DNA of 64,000 bases. It comes from Anniella stebbinsi. Taxonomy: Eukaryota > Chordata > Lepidosauria > Squamata > Anniellidae. Below, piece after piece: positions 20,540 to 33,339 of the stretch. The stretch spans positions 204,270,017 to 204,334,016 of the forward strand of contig JARDYH010000004.1 of assembly GCA_029215795.1 (NCBI GenBank), read 5' to 3'. Below the pieces are notes generated by a model, which was not told the DNA's origin, did not search any database, and was given only the letters and a program-made list of their open reading frames with translations. The stretch's first letter is position 1, and each line of letters begins with the position of its first letter. The position numbers were made by a program, and so were the translations under genes.

Positions 20540-22130
20540 GTTTTAGGGCAAAACTAGACATTATGTTCATTGTGTGAATGCAATTAATGTCCCTGTGTAA
20601 ATAGCAGCCATGGGGAAGCTTGAGCAGCCATGGGGATTGGGGAAAGGGGAGTTTAACTCTTTCCCTGCCACATTTGTGATAAAAAAATATCTTCTCTGAA
20701 GCTGCTATTTGCATTGGGGCCAATAGGAATTTCCCTGTAACAAAAAACATGCAGTTTGACCATTACTCCTTTACCTCTAGAAAGCGACATCCTTTCTAAA
20801 CAGTACCTTATAGCAATAGTTAGAGGAAATAGAAGGAGAGCAAAAGCACATTAAAAGATGACCTAAAATTGTCTCAAGTGGACTATACGGACAGCTGGCT
20901 GCTAAATTGGAGCATATCTATCCACTGAACAAAGAAATGATAATGTGACATTTGTGGCTAAAACCGAACATTGGAAGCCAACATTACTATCTTCCTGGCA
21001 AAATTTAGAACCTCTCTCCCAAATTAGTTTATCTGATCATATCATCATTCAAGCCCACACAAGCCTATCGTCACTTCATCCAACACATCCTATCATTTTT
21101 TCCTATGGGTTTGACCTAACAATTTGCACTGAACTTAATCATGGGAAAGCCAGGTTAGGAGGGGAGGTTTGTTGCCAGAGTTCCTGGCTGAACAGAGGCA
21201 ACATGATCTTGTATGTCTCCGCTGTAAAAATGTAAATGGGCTTGGAGTCAGTTTTAAAAAACTAAATCTAACATTCAGTAAAGGTTGTCTTCCTGGTCTC
21301 TCTCTCTCTCTCTCTCTCCCTCTCTCTCTCTCTGTTTTTAATTCCCATTCATTCTTCTTTGCATTGGCTTGGACCCTTGGTGCACATTGAGTGGATCTTG
21401 AGTTTTCTGAAATCTTGGGCTGGACAATTCAAATGTCATCGTCATAATCGCCCATGTCAGGGAAGCAAAACAAGAAAAAAGGGCTTTCATCCAAAGTGCT
21501 TCAAATGGAATCCACATTTCTCAGTCTTGATTCGGGTTTCTTTTCTGGTTTCTGGTTTCATGAAGCATTCTTCAGCAATGGCAGGCCTGCAACACAATCT
21601 TGTCTAATCAAAAACCTGCAAGAGCTGTATCAAAGGCATTGAAATGAAACGGGCCAGGATGCAGTGCTTGCTAGATTCACTCTTGGATTACTAATACAGT
21701 TTGGCCTAAACTTCTAACATTCCCAGGCTGAAAAACATTGGCTCCAGCCCAGCGAAAAGAGATCAGTGCCCGGAAATAAGCTTCTGTGCATGGATCTCTT
21801 GCAAGAGGCTACTGAAAGACAGGAGAGAAATTGACCGCCTCCATTATCATTAATAATGCTAATCATTTATATAGCACTATGTTCAAATTGCTGGTCTGGG
21901 CTGAACACTTTTCTCCCTTTCTCCCTCCCTGACTCTGGCATCACTGCTGGTCATGATGTGCTGTTGGCATGCTGCAGTCAGCTAGCTTTCAGGATTTCAA
22001 TTGTATTCCTCCCCCATACATGGAATGGTTGCACTGTTGTCAGCAACTTCTCCTTTCTGCTCTGGATGACTGAGAATCCAACAGTTATGGGTGAGGGGAG
22101 GTGGGGAGGAAAGCAGAGGGAGCACACCTA
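20540..22130. other. Unassigned DNA
   Basis: No gene is seen. A (TC)n tract lies at about 21296-21333. The block 20525-20765 ('gcaaaactagacat' to 'gcagtttgaccat') loosely resembles blocks at 36280-36600 and 47020-47240 and may be an unnamed MITE family. Confidence 0.4.
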
Positions 22131-22136
22131 CAGCTA

Positions 22137-22253
22137 GAGTGACCAGGTGTCCTACTTTGCAGAAGACAGTCCTCTATTTGGATGAGCTGTCTGAGAACAG
22201 CCCTCTGTTTGAAGGTATCCTCCATTTGAAGGGATAAGACTTAATGATAAGGA
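22137..22253. mobile_element. Family C repeat fragment
   Basis: It starts TAGAGTGACCAGGTGTCCT and contains 'cctctgtttgaaggtatcct', shared with copies at 22453, 46426 and 53668. The identity of the family is unknown to me. The first bases resemble MITE A termini. Confidence 0.5.
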
Positions 22254-22254
22254 A

Positions 22255-22350
22255 CCATAAGAAAGGAAAGCAAGACTCCAGAGATTGAATCTGTGACTTC
22301 TTAATGGAAAATTGTGCTCCAAGATCCACTGAGCTAGAAGACCCTGCTCT
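22255..22350 (-). mobile_element. tRNA-derived SINE remnant with A and B boxes
   Basis: On the minus strand, TAGCTCAGTGG at 22326-22336 is a perfect A box. AGATTCAATCTC around 22281-22292 is a slightly decayed B box, at tRNA-like spacing. The tRNA-like stretch is not a functional tRNA because the anticodon arm and acceptor stem do not pair. It sits between two family C stretches. Confidence 0.65.
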
Positions 22351-22452
22351 CTGCGCTCTCCACAGCTTAGCTGGGGTGGATCCATATAACCTTTTTTTCC
22401 ATCATGAGATGGCTGTTTCCAGATTCCTTGAGGTTGTAACTCCACTCTTGGT

Positions 22453-22775
22453 TAGGGTGGCCATGTGTTTTCCTTTACAGTGAACAATTCTATTCAGCCC
22501 TCTATTTTGAAGGCATCCTCTGTTTGAAGGGCTGACAAGTCCAGGTCCAGCTTAAAGAGCAATCAAAAAGAGGAGCTGGGCCTTGGAGTTGTCCATCAAC
22601 AACACCTGGACAGCAGGCTGAGCAAGGCACACAGGTCAGCTGGTCAGTCTTCTCCACTATTGTGTGATGTGCAATGTTTCTATTTAAATGATAGTTATTA
22701 TTTCTAAATTTGCATCTATACACATAAATTAGCATATGCACATGGGGTGCAAATTGGTGTCCTCTTTTTGTGTGC
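22453..22775. mobile_element. Family C repeat, long copy
   Basis: It starts TAGGGTGGCCATGTG and includes 'catcctctgtttgaagggct', 'ccaggtccagcttaaaga', 'cacctggacagcaggctgag' and 'gtgtcctctttttgtg'. The same ordered blocks recur at 46426-46740. No coding sequence and no clear terminal inverted repeat. Family name unknown. Confidence 0.6.
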
Positions 22776-22789
22776 GACACTTCTCAAGC

Positions 22790-25170
22790 TGATGGAAATG
22801 GCCAGCACACTTCCGCTTCTATTCCTCACAGCAGGGAGTCTCCAGTTCCAACCACCCTTCTCTTCCTCTTGCTGCACGGTGACCAGTATCTCATTGGGCT
22901 TAGAATCCTCTTTGGAGTGATGCCAAGATTTGGGGTCATGATACCTCCTTCTGTCTGCATTCATAACATGTGAAAGATGTGCACCCCCCCCTTCATCTGT
23001 TGGTCAAACGGGGCCTTCTGTTTAGTGTCTGCCTTCCAGAGGACAGGAGAATGCAACTAATTGGAAAACAAGCTTGACAATTGTGCAAATTAGTTTTTAT
23101 ATATACAGTTGTATAGCTGGAAAGGTTAGCCTACTGATCTATTGTGAATCCTAGTGCTTTCACAGCTTTAGTCAGTCTATCGAGGCTTTGGCAAAAACCA
23201 CAAGCTGTATTTCATAGGGATGGCAGAACTCCTCTCAGTTTGCCTCACTCCCTTTTTTATTTGTGATTTGCACACTTTTCCCTCGAAAGTGTGTTTTCGC
23301 TCACACTGGAGCTTGTAAATAGGTCAGGTTCTGATGATTTGCGAACTGAAATGAAATTCTCGTACATTTCTAGAATTTGGCCACAGCTACAGATCACCCT
23401 GTCGCCAAAGTCTCATTGGGGTTTGTTTGCCATATATTGGCCCTGCTCCATTTCAAAGGCCTGGCACTAGAGGCAAGCTTTGAGGATCAAGCTGTTGCCG
23501 AACTCTTCACAGCCTCTGTTCCCACCACATGACACCGGATGCCTTTATGATAGTGCTGGGATGCTAAAACACTCCTGAAGTGCTGCCGTCATTTAAATTA
23601 CATTTGCTAGGCCAGGCAAGGTGGATATGCTGTAGATGGGACTTCCAGTCCACATACTTTAACAGAAATGATGTATGACAGTCATATGCTAAAGATGGTT
23701 TTAAAGCCCATTGTCTGGAAAATGTAAGCAATCCACTGCACACTCTGTTGAGCGGAGAAAAAGAGGCCATGAATTAAGTAGCTGTCAGTTGCAAAGGGTG
23801 AAGACAGGTGCAGTCTTGATCTGCCAACTACACAAGGAGGAAGAGCAAATAAAAAGCCCAGACCGCATTATTATCCATTAAGAAATGGAAAAGTTGTGGA
23901 ATGGTTATAACACGTTTGGGTGGCATTGCTCTCAGATTATCCTGGTTTGGTTCCAGCCTCAATCAAAGGGACTACACGTTATTCTGATGATGTGATGGTA
24001 AAATATTCTTTCTGCACAATGCTCAATGGTCCAGGCTCATTTCCAGAAAAATAAAGTTCCCAGAACAAGTTCAGCTTTGCTCCAAATGACAGACGTTTGC
24101 TTTATTTGGGGAAGGAATGGGGGAGGTTGAAAATGAAAATGAGCACCAGAAGAGATATTTTTTTCCAAGTGACATAATTTTCTAGACCTGGGAATATTGT
24201 AGGCTAAATCCAAAGAAAGTTACTCTGAAGTCCAATTGAAATTAATGAAACATAGCATTAGTTGCAGTGGGGTTTAACTAATTTTCTCTGGTTTGGTTCC
24301 ACTTTGTATTGGTTGGAAGGGACCAATACATGCACACACAGAAATCCTACCATGGAGATAGGATGAGGAGACTCATAGAAACCTGAAGGTATCGGTATTG
24401 GGTAATGGCAGCCAAATTATTCAAGGCAGTGTTTGCAGGTTGACCTGCAAATGGAAAAAAGATGGAGCTCCTTGCCTCCAAGCTTATCATAGCTGAAAAG
24501 CAGGCTATCATGAACAGAACATTTATCACTCGGGAGAACAGAATGATTTCATTTATGGCCACTACAACACAGTCCGTAAGGAAATGTAATGAATAAGCTG
24601 AGACATTCTGTTTCGCAGACCTGTTGACTTGACATTGTGGGGAATGTCGAGCCCATTGTGATATGTATTAGAAATTGCACACCTGCACATTCTTAGATAA
24701 GGAAAACCTGCGACTTTAACTTTTAATATCTCCTCTTTGATTGTGTGCAAAGAATATTTTCAATGCCTGAAACATGTTTCCAAAGAATGTACATTGTGGT
24801 TTGCATGATACAATGTCTTTATAATTATTTGCAACACAAGATTCCGCAGAATGTCATTTCTGAAAATGTCATTTCAATGGATATTTTTTAATTAACCTTT
24901 TCTGTATATCTGCTAAGGAACTAAAAAGTTGTGAAATCAGGAGATGTAATTAGAGTTTCTGGTTTTTGTATGAATTGGAAGGTGGTTAATATAAATGGGA
25001 TCTTGGTTTTAGAGGAGTTCAGCGTTTGGGGAGTGGAGATTAGCCTTTCCCCTCTGCATCATTTTCTCAATGAACATTCTCCCGCCCCACAAGCAGGTGT
25101 ACAAAATTATGCATGGTGTGGAGAATGTGAGGATAGAGAGACATTTTTCTCCCTCTCTCATAGTACTTGA
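22790..25170. other. Mostly unassigned DNA
   Basis: Between 23214 and 23371 there may be a decayed hAT-like element (left end TAGGGATGGCAGAACTCC, right end GTACATTTCTA), but the flanks give no good duplication. The rest shows no gene or known repeat. Confidence 0.4.
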
Positions 25171-25174
25171 ACAC

Positions 25175-25562
25175 AGGGTCATCCTGTGAAGCTGATTGCT
25201 GGGAGATTCAGGAAGTAAAAGGAAGTACTTCTTCACACAGCACATAGTCAAACTATGGGTTTCACTTCCATAAGGCATAGTGATGGCCACCAGTTTGCAT
25301 GGCTTTAAAAGGGGGTTAGACAAATTCATAGAGAAGGAGGTTCTCAGTGGCTACTAGTCCTGATGGCTATATGCTACCTCCAATATCAGAGGTAGTATGC
25401 CTATGTACACCAGTTGCTAGGGAATGTGGGCAGAAGGTTGCTGTTGCACTCATGGCCTCCATGTGCATTTCCCATGAGCAGCTGGGCAGCTGCTGTGTGA
25501 ACAGAATGCTAGACTAGATAGACCCTTGGTCTGATCGAACATAGCTCTTCTTATGGTCTTAG
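25175..25562 (+). mobile_element. CR1 LINE 3' end
   Basis: Plus-strand counterpart of the tails at 4850 and 47257. A decayed ORF2 end (KYFFTQHIVKLW, then MATS, then FKRGLDKFIE) is followed by the 3' untranslated region and ends at 'ggtctgatcgaacatagctc'. The frame has at least one stop. Confidence 0.75.
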
Positions 25563-25564
25563 CA

Positions 25565-27061
25565 CCTACAGGGAAAACAGATGGAAACCACATCGCTCAA
25601 TGTCATGTTTAGTTGTAACCTGACCCCAAATTCAAAATATAAAACAAATGTCTAGATAATGCTAATTGCTAAAATAAGAACATTGATAAAGCAATCTAGT
25701 TTTGGTGGCATGCTGGGGGAATGAGATCTCCCTCTTTGCCTGCAGAAAGGGAGATCATCAGTATACCGTGATGCTCTCTCAGGAACTATATGACAGTGCC
25801 CTAATAATGACCAATTTTTAGATGGATTATTTTTTTAGTATCTTCAGAGAATGTTGTACTACATAGATAATTACAGAGATATTTTATAATGCGCAATACT
25901 ACATTTCTATAAAATAAGATTAGGGCATAGGCATAAGGCATAGTGCAGTGGTCTCAAACTTTTTAAAAATCAAGAACCACAAACTTCAACATGGGGCCTG
26001 TTTTTAATTCATTTATTTTTACTGCTCTTTTGCTCACCAACTTTCAGAAAGGAAAAATGGTAGTGTCATGATTCCAAGCCCCCCTGCCGGTACAAGACAA
26101 TAAAGACATCTGCTGTGCAATCAACAAAGCTTTATTCAGCAAAAAAAATAAATAAATAATCATCTCTTCTCACCTGAAGAGTGTGTGAATGTAGAAGCTA
26201 TGCTTTAAGCTTAATTTAAGTAAGAAAGCTAGGCAGTTGCCTTCAACTCAAGCAGGGCTGTTCCCAGGATTGCAACAGACACTTTTCGTCAGGGAGGGCT
26301 TTTCTTGAGGTGCTTCTCGCAAGATGCTACCCGAAGAGACTGCCTCCCACCTCCTCTCAACTCCACCCTCTTGACTCTGCAGTGGACTCTGGGATCCTTC
26401 AACTCTGATGTCCACTCCCCCTCAGAGAGAGGATGAATTCCCAGGAGTGGGGGGATAGTGTGAACAGATACAGTTATCCATGTTTCACAAGCAATATCTC
26501 CACTGACCGAGTATGAATGTTACTTGTCAGTACAGATTGCCAACAGTTCTTTGCCCCAGCCATGCTAGTGGAAACGGTGACACTTTTTTACATCAGGCCC
26601 TTTGGAGAGAGACAAGAGAGAGCCATCTGCAATGCTTCAGTGACAGATGCGGAGGGGGTAGAACTACGCATTTCAAAGTGCCATTCCTACTCTTTTGCCG
26701 CCTCTTTCAGCCTTGTTTTGACAGGAGGAGGATCTCGTCACTGGGTTCAAAGGGATGAGCAGGTAAGACAAGAAGGGCCTTAATTGTTGTCGGTGAACAA
26801 ACTTGTGTCTTGCTCTTTAATCTCGGGGTATGGGTCCAATTAATATGTTCTAACAAGAATCAATTTAACTGGCCTGATGTTTTAACAAATAGGATTAAAA
26901 GACTATTTTCTAGTGGGATTTTTTTAAAGACACCCCCCCCCCCAGTTGTTGAGTCAAACACATAGAATGAATTACTGATATTAGTATTTTTAGGAGAACG
27001 ATACCTCCCAAGTGTTTCTGGCACCTGACTGGCAGCTTTAGCAGCATGCCAAGCACCAGAA

Positions 27062-27113
<52 letters not shown>

Positions 27114-28225
27114 AGTGAGGGAGAATTAAATACAAGCTGGAGAAGAACTCTGAGGCTGCATTATTCACCATGTATTTGAGGGAGCCATTATGAGCCACTG
27201 AGATTTGTATTTATAAGCCAGGAAATATAAAATTTGGCAACATCACTTAATGGGACCTTAACAATGTCCTGGAAAACAATTGCTATAAACTTTTAAAATT
27301 CTTTTTGAATAATGTGATCCATCCCCTTATTTTAGAAAATACATCCCTATCACTAGTACATGAAAGACAATCCCGTTACTCATCTTTGAATTTGAGTTTC
27401 AGTTTCTTAAGGCTAAGCATTAGGTGAATGGAACTAGCAACAGATGGCCCAAAACCTATTGTTGTCAAAAACAAAAGGTCTGCATGGTGTGTGGTGGTGA
27501 AAATATGATAATAAATGGAGGAATTGATAATTTGATGACCTCATGGGATCCTAACATTTGCTGTCTAAACTGGGCTTTGTCACTTTGCCTGATGGTGGGC
27601 CAACTCTGAAGACATCTCTCCAACACCAAATAAAGCCTTTTGTTTTCTGAGTGTCAGTGTGGGTGAGATCCAACTTACCCACCTAATACATTTGTAATGT
27701 GAACTGAATTTATTGCATAAATTTACTAAAAGCTACCAGGATTAGAAATATAGGCAGTTCAAAACTAGGATACTTCCAGATGTGGCTTTTATTGGGCAAT
27801 TGCCCTGCCTTATTCACAGAACTTGATGTAGGGTCATGGAATTTTACAGGGAGTCCAGATGACGTCTACTTCCATTTGTGATCCTGCCATATTTCCCCGT
27901 TGCTTCTTCTGCCTTCTTTGTTTCCATAAAAGATAGAATAGCTGATCATATCGAAGCAATAAAAGTCTTTCCTACACGCTCCACCGTCAAATGGCTGTCC
28001 CCCCCCCCACAAACCCACCCCCTGTAATTGGACCATATTATGGGTGAATGTAACCACGTCATAAGTTGTAAGCATCCTGCTAAGTTGTAAAGAGGATTTG
28101 ACCACAAATCGGTTGCAGCTGTGTGGTAAAAAAACATTATGCGCATCTACACCCTTATGGACAGAAGCTCCACATACCAAAAGGTGAAGGTGACATTTGT
28201 AAAATCTGTCGTTGAAATTCTATCC
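25565..28225. other. Mostly unassigned DNA
   Basis: It contains a possible Charlie-like hAT left end CAGTGGTCTCAAACTTTTT near 25945, a (GA)n tract at about 27065-27110 and a C run at 26933-26943. A plus-strand frame at 26517-26783 followed by a CAGGTAAGA donor-like site at 26761 is discussed among the findings. No other candidate exon is seen. Confidence 0.4.
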
Positions 28226-28229
28226 ATGC

Positions 28230-28320
28230 AATATTTACTATTTTGTACTGCTCTGGAATCTATTTTAGATTTGGAACGGTATACAAAAGTCAAAAACAAA
28301 ATGAATGAATAAATAAATGA
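28230..28320 (+). mobile_element. LINE 3'-tail fragment
   Basis: The sequence 'ggaacggtatacaaaagtc' followed by (AATG/AAAT)n repeats has the form of an L2-type terminus. Short and uncertain. Confidence 0.4.
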
Positions 28321-28439
28321 CCCACAGATTTCCTGGCCTTATGTAGCAGATTTCTGTAGATCCACAGATCCGTTCACCTACCCTTTTCAACACATGTCCT
28401 CCTACCAACCTTTTGGTAACTGATCATATGCGCGTTGGT

Positions 28440-28563
28440 ATCTGTTGTTTATTCCCTTTTATTTCTTTAATCTTATTATTTTATATGTTGTTTTTATGAG
28501 TTTTATAAGCCATCTCAAATATCATGGTTTTGGCAGAAAGGCAGGGTACAGATCATCATCATC
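28440..28563 (+). mobile_element. L2-like 3' end
   Basis: A T-rich 3' untranslated region ends in 'gcagaaaggcagggtacaga' and a (TCA)n tail. This is the same plan as the tail at 7185-7447. Confidence 0.55.
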
Positions 28564-28735
28564 ATCCATCCAGAACCATTTCTGTCAGTCGTTCACTTCA
28601 GGATCCCAGTTGTTTCCACAGTTTTGTGTTCCGCTTGCACTCACCCTACATCATGGATTGTATAGTATCACTCAGTAAATGCTGAGAAGGTGCCAACTTG
28701 CTTTTCTCACATTGCCACTCTTATTCTAATTGCAA

Positions 28736-29115
28736 TTGGAGGGCCTTCTCGGTGGCTGCTCCAGTGCTCTGGAACTCCCTTCCTGGGGAAGCAAGACTGG
28801 CTCTCTCCTTGATGTGTTTCCGGAGGCATACAAAAACATTTTTATTCCAGCAAGCCTTTGGAGAATAACGTGGATCCCAGTTATGATTTAAGACTTTTAA
28901 TTTTTAATTTTAATATGCATTTTAAATGTTGAAATGTTTTAATATTGAAACCTATTTAATTTATTTTTAACTTTTGTATCTCTCTTATTTATAACTTTTA
29001 ACTGTATATGTTTTAATTTTGTAATACCGTCTTGAGGCCCAGCATTGGGCAAAAGGTGGGATATAAATAAAGATTAATAAAGATAATAATAATAATAATT
29101 AATAATAATAATAAT
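28736..29115 (+). mobile_element. L2 LINE 3' end, 5'-truncated
   Basis: It begins in the decayed ORF2 C-terminus (a GAFSVAAPVLWNSLP-like segment near 28740-28790, frame broken). It runs through the T-rich untranslated region and ends 'gcaaaaggtgggatataaa' with an (AAT)n tail. Confidence 0.7.
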
Positions 29116-29779
29116 TGCTAACCTGAGACCCTGCTAGATCAGACAAAGTAAATCACTCCAACTGGAAAGACTATGGTAATGTTATGACTAAGTTTAACTA
29201 ATTGGTCCCCTTTGCCCATGGCCAAAGCTTTGATGTGTAAAATGATCAGACACCACAACTGAAGTGTACTGTAGAACCTTCATCTCCAAGACCACTTGGT
29301 GCTGTGTTGGGTCTTCTAGCTTCTTGACTCTTCTGTCATCATCGAACTGGCTCTCCTACTCTCACAGGGATGCATTCCCTTTCTTAGTACTGCAATAGCC
29401 ATGGATCTAGTGGAGGTTTGCTTTGTTTTTTTTTAAATATAGTTTTGGCCTGGCTTCAAATTGCAGAGGTTCCCTTGTTCTTGGCCCTCTGCAGTCCTTG
29501 ATCAAAAGCTCCCTTGTGGGTCTGGATCGAAATGCCTGTTTAACTTCTGTCCACAGCATTTCAAACTCATTAGTCAGGTCCTGGATCATGGCCATTGGAA
29601 TATGATTTTTTCAAAATGCACAGTTCCTCCCACATTTTCCTCACCCTCCGCATCTGGAAGACAGATAATAACTCCCCCAGCGTCTTGCTTCTCCTTATTC
29701 TATATTAATTTCAGTTATGAGGTTAAGCTAATAGCTTATTCATGGCTAGCAAGTTCAGGAAAGCTAAATGGCATTCATT
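29116..29779. other. Unassigned DNA
   Basis: No gene or known repeat recognised. Confidence 0.4.
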
Positions 29780-30320
29780 GGCTGCATTCGGACAACACAT
29801 TAGTCAATGGTGGGTTGAGTAGCCAACTCACAGTTGGTTATTTTGTGGGTACTCCCCACACAACATATTCCTACACAACTGTGGGTGGTTGGGGCTGGCG
29901 TTGAGTGGACTAATAGTCAACCCAGCATTTGACTGACACAGCCCCCACCCCTCTACCCACCCACCCTCCTCCCTCAGTCCTCCCAGTTCTATCCCAGCAG
30001 CTTCTGCAAGTTGCACCAGTTGTAGCAGAGTGGCAGCCGCCGCTTTGGTCGCTCTTGCCGCCTGCCTCTATGGGCTTGTTTTTTAACCCACTCACCGCAC
30101 GCCATTAACCCACTCACCCCTCCACACAACACTTTAAACAACTGGCTTCAAGCTAAACAACTTGCAAGCCAGTTGTTTCTCTCAGTTGCTTATTTGGGAG
30201 GAATAGCATACCATCAGTAGTTTGTGAGTGGTGTGTTACCCTCCACACAACACAATAAGCAACACAACTGACAATTGTTCCCCCCCCCCCGGTTGCTTAA
30301 TTTGTTGTCCGAATGCAGCC
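29780..30320. mobile_element. Inverted-repeat DNA element, GGCTGCATTCGGACAACA
   Basis: The left terminus GGCTGCATTCGGACAACA is exactly inverted at the right end. The subterminal parts repeat 'caactgacaattgttcccc'-type words and ACACAAC/GTTGTGT words in both orientations. No target duplication is evident because another inverted-repeat element begins 3 bp further right. Confidence 0.75.
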
Positions 30321-30323
30321 GGT

Positions 30324-30812
30324 GGCTGAATTTGAACGACATATTAGGCAACGGAGGAGGCAGAAACAATCGTCAGTTGTGTTGCTTATTGTGTTGTGTG
30401 GGGAGTAACGCTTAACGCACACACAACTGACAGTATGCTATGCCACCCAATTAAGCAACGGAGAGAAACAACGGGCTTGCACATTGTTTAGCCTGAAGCC
30501 CCGTTGTTTAAAGTGTCGTCCGAATTCAGCCCCCCCAATCTCCGTGGACTATTCCATTTGGGCATAGAATTCTGCCGGCAGGAGCAGCCAAACCCCCCCG
30601 GCCGCTCTATACAGCTGGCAGAACTCACGGTGCATGCTGGGATATGGCTGGGGGACTGAGGGAGGGGGAGGGAGCAGCCGTAGCAACCAAGATGGCTGCC
30701 GGAACTTTGAGCTGCACAAGCACCGGCATTGCAACATGTCATGTGGGGAGCACCGCCTGCCTAACGCGCGGTCAGTACGGTATTTACCCCTCCGTTGCCT
30801 AATATGTCGTCC
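30324..30812. mobile_element. Nested or composite inverted-repeat element
   Basis: The left terminus GGCTGAATTTGAACGACA pairs with an inverse at 30515-30532. The adjacent segment CGACATATTAGGCAACGGAG pairs instead with its inverse at 30790-30808. The outer and inner partners suggest a composite of two related elements, or one inserted in another. The interior near 30590-30780 is GC-rich. Confidence 0.65.
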
Positions 30813-30824
30813 GATTCCTCATTG

Positions 30825-31682
30825 TGGGGCACTTAACCACAGAGGGTCTTGTGAGATGTTAACTGACCACAAAATGGCTTCTGGGTGGCACAGCCAGAGA
30901 CTGGTCAAAGAGTAGGCTTGTATTGTCAAGCTCTTAACCATACCTTGAATTTCCTTTACAATTAATAACTTTGGCCATTTCCAGTCTGAATAAGTCAGTA
31001 CTATGACAGTCTGAATTACCTGTAAGATAATTGCTGGCCAACTTTTTGTCAGTGCAAACTTCCATTACTAAAGCCTACTAAATCCCTTGGTTTTCTAGCC
31101 TCCAGCTGCATTGCCATAAATAAGAGTCTTGCACTCCTAAGGAGCTCAACTGTTAAACTCATCTGTAGGTGCACTGTGCCTTCAACTCATCACTGTTATT
31201 TCACTAGAGCCCATCTCTTCTTCATTTCAGATTATCTCAAGTTTCTTCTCCCAAGAGAAACATAACACTTACATCTCTAATTCCCTGCTTCTAGGGAGGA
31301 TCGCTGAAGACCGGAGCTTGTAAAAGGAACGAAGACAGCCAGCAAAAACTTCTAACCAATCCGTAGCTTCTCCTCCTGTCAGTAGCAGACTTGAGAGATT
31401 GTTGTCTTGGTCAAAGTGTTTGTTTAACATTCTCTCAGCAGCAGACCTTTCCAAAAGCTCCTTTCACATTCTCAGGCTGTCAATCATGCGGGATTGCCAT
31501 ATACGTACAGAGCATAACATATGCTCTTTCATTTTAAAGGCCTTCCTCAAAGACGTTTTGTCTTTCCCCTCAATGAAATTTGTTTTCCTCGTGGTGAAAT
31601 ATATGGCAACTCCACTTCCAGGCCACAAGCTCCAATGTCAAATGGTTTTTAAGAAATTAAGATCTTATTGAAAAGATATTCA
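30825..31682. other. Unassigned DNA
   Basis: No gene or known repeat recognised. Confidence 0.4.
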
Positions 31683-31690
31683 TTAATGAC

Positions 31691-32010
31691 TAGGGTGACC
31701 AGATAAAATCCAGGTCAGGGCTCCTGTAACTTTAACAGTTGTAGAGAAAAGGGAATTTCAGCCAGTGTCATTTGTATGCAATTAGTTCCTGGTGAAATTC
31801 CCTCTTCATCACAACAGTTAAAGTTGCATGCACTGTACTAGAGTGACCATATACAAAAGAAGGCAGGGCCCCTGCAACTTTAACTGTTGTGATGAAGAGG
31901 GAATTTCACCAGGAACTAATTGCATACAAATGACACTGGCTGAAATTCCCTTTTCTCTACAACTGTTAAAGTTACAGGAGCCCTGACCTGGATTTTATCT
32001 GGTCACCCTA
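31691..32010. mobile_element. MITE family A, copy 3, intact
   Basis: The 320-bp element has long terminal inverted repeats (TAGGGTGACCAGATAAAATC and inverse) and a perfect 8-bp duplication TTAATGAC (31683-31690 and 32011-32018). The two halves are near-perfect inverted copies over their whole length, making this the cleanest copy in the window. Confidence 0.93.
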
Positions 32011-32018
32011 TTAATGAC

Positions 32019-32843
32019 GATACCACTTTTGCATCTGCTTACAGGCCTATTCCCCTCTCCAATACACACACACATTTTTTGTTGTTTCCAATGCAGGTTA
32101 AGCAGCTTCCTTGATTTATTCCATCTATCAATTCATCTTTGTAATTTCTTCCAGTAATGTGCTGGATATTTGTGTCTCAAGTATATATCAAAGATCTGAA
32201 TTGAGGATCAGAAAGACAAATATCATTCTTGTGCTTAACCTTGACCTCTTTGATTAACAGTCACCCAAGGGCAAGCCCAACCACATCTCCATTGGGATAA
32301 TAAGGCTGGAAATCGCATGGGCATGTCATGCGGGAACCCATGTGCACAGTGGCCTGAATCACATAATTCTCCCTTCCCCATCAAGAAAAGAAGGGAAGAG
32401 AAAAATGTGATTCCCACATAAAGAATCCATATCACACATTATGAGTATAGTGGAGACCAGTGGTGTAGTGGTAAATCATGACATAACCACACCCCCAAGG
32501 AGAGTCCAAAACTTCAGGCATTTCAACAAATAATTCTATGATGAGCAGGTATTTTGTAAATCTAGTAGGTCTTGGTTGCCCATTCAAGACCAAGCCATGT
32601 CAAAATATTTTACATTACATATTGCTGTTGGGAAATGTGAGGATTGCAGCTAAGCTCAGAGGGAAGAGGGGATTCTGAGGTGGGTGGCAGATGATGTCAG
32701 CATCCATGCTAATCAAAAAGTGCCTGGGCTGCTTCCCTGTGAATCTTGGGTCCACTACACCCCTAGTGGAGACAAGAATGTCCATCTACTGGTCCACCAA
32801 AGGAACAGAATCTGCAATACATGTCTGAAACAGTTCAATTTTC
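32019..32843. other. Unassigned DNA
   Basis: No gene or known repeat recognised. Confidence 0.4.
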
Positions 32844-33339
32844 TCTACAGACATAGGCATACGCACAGGTGGTTCACCTGGTGCCCAGGCACCACCTAAT
32901 GAAAAGTCCGGGAAAGGTGCGGCACAGAGAGAAGGGTGGGAAGCAGGCCATGCATTGTCCGAAGCTATGGAAAGTGCACAGATGGTCTACACTATTAGCA
33001 TGACTAACACGTTAATAGCGTAGGCCACCTGCGCACTTTCCGGAACTTCGGACAATGTGTGGCCTCCTCTGCCCCCTCCCCCCCCCGCACCTTTCCCAGT
33101 ATGAAAGGGTCTCTTAATGCTTGAATTAAGAGGCCCTTTCACACTGGGAAAGGTGGTAGGGGGTGGAGGAGGGGGCAGAGCAGGCCATGCCTCTAGAGAA
33201 CACGTGGCCTGCTCTATCCCCCTCCCACCTTTCCCAGTATGAAACGGCATCTTACTTCAAGTGTTAAGAGACCCTTTCATACTGGGAAAGGTGCGGGGGG
33301 GGGGGAACGGAGCAGTCACAGCTTACCTGCTCTCTCCTC

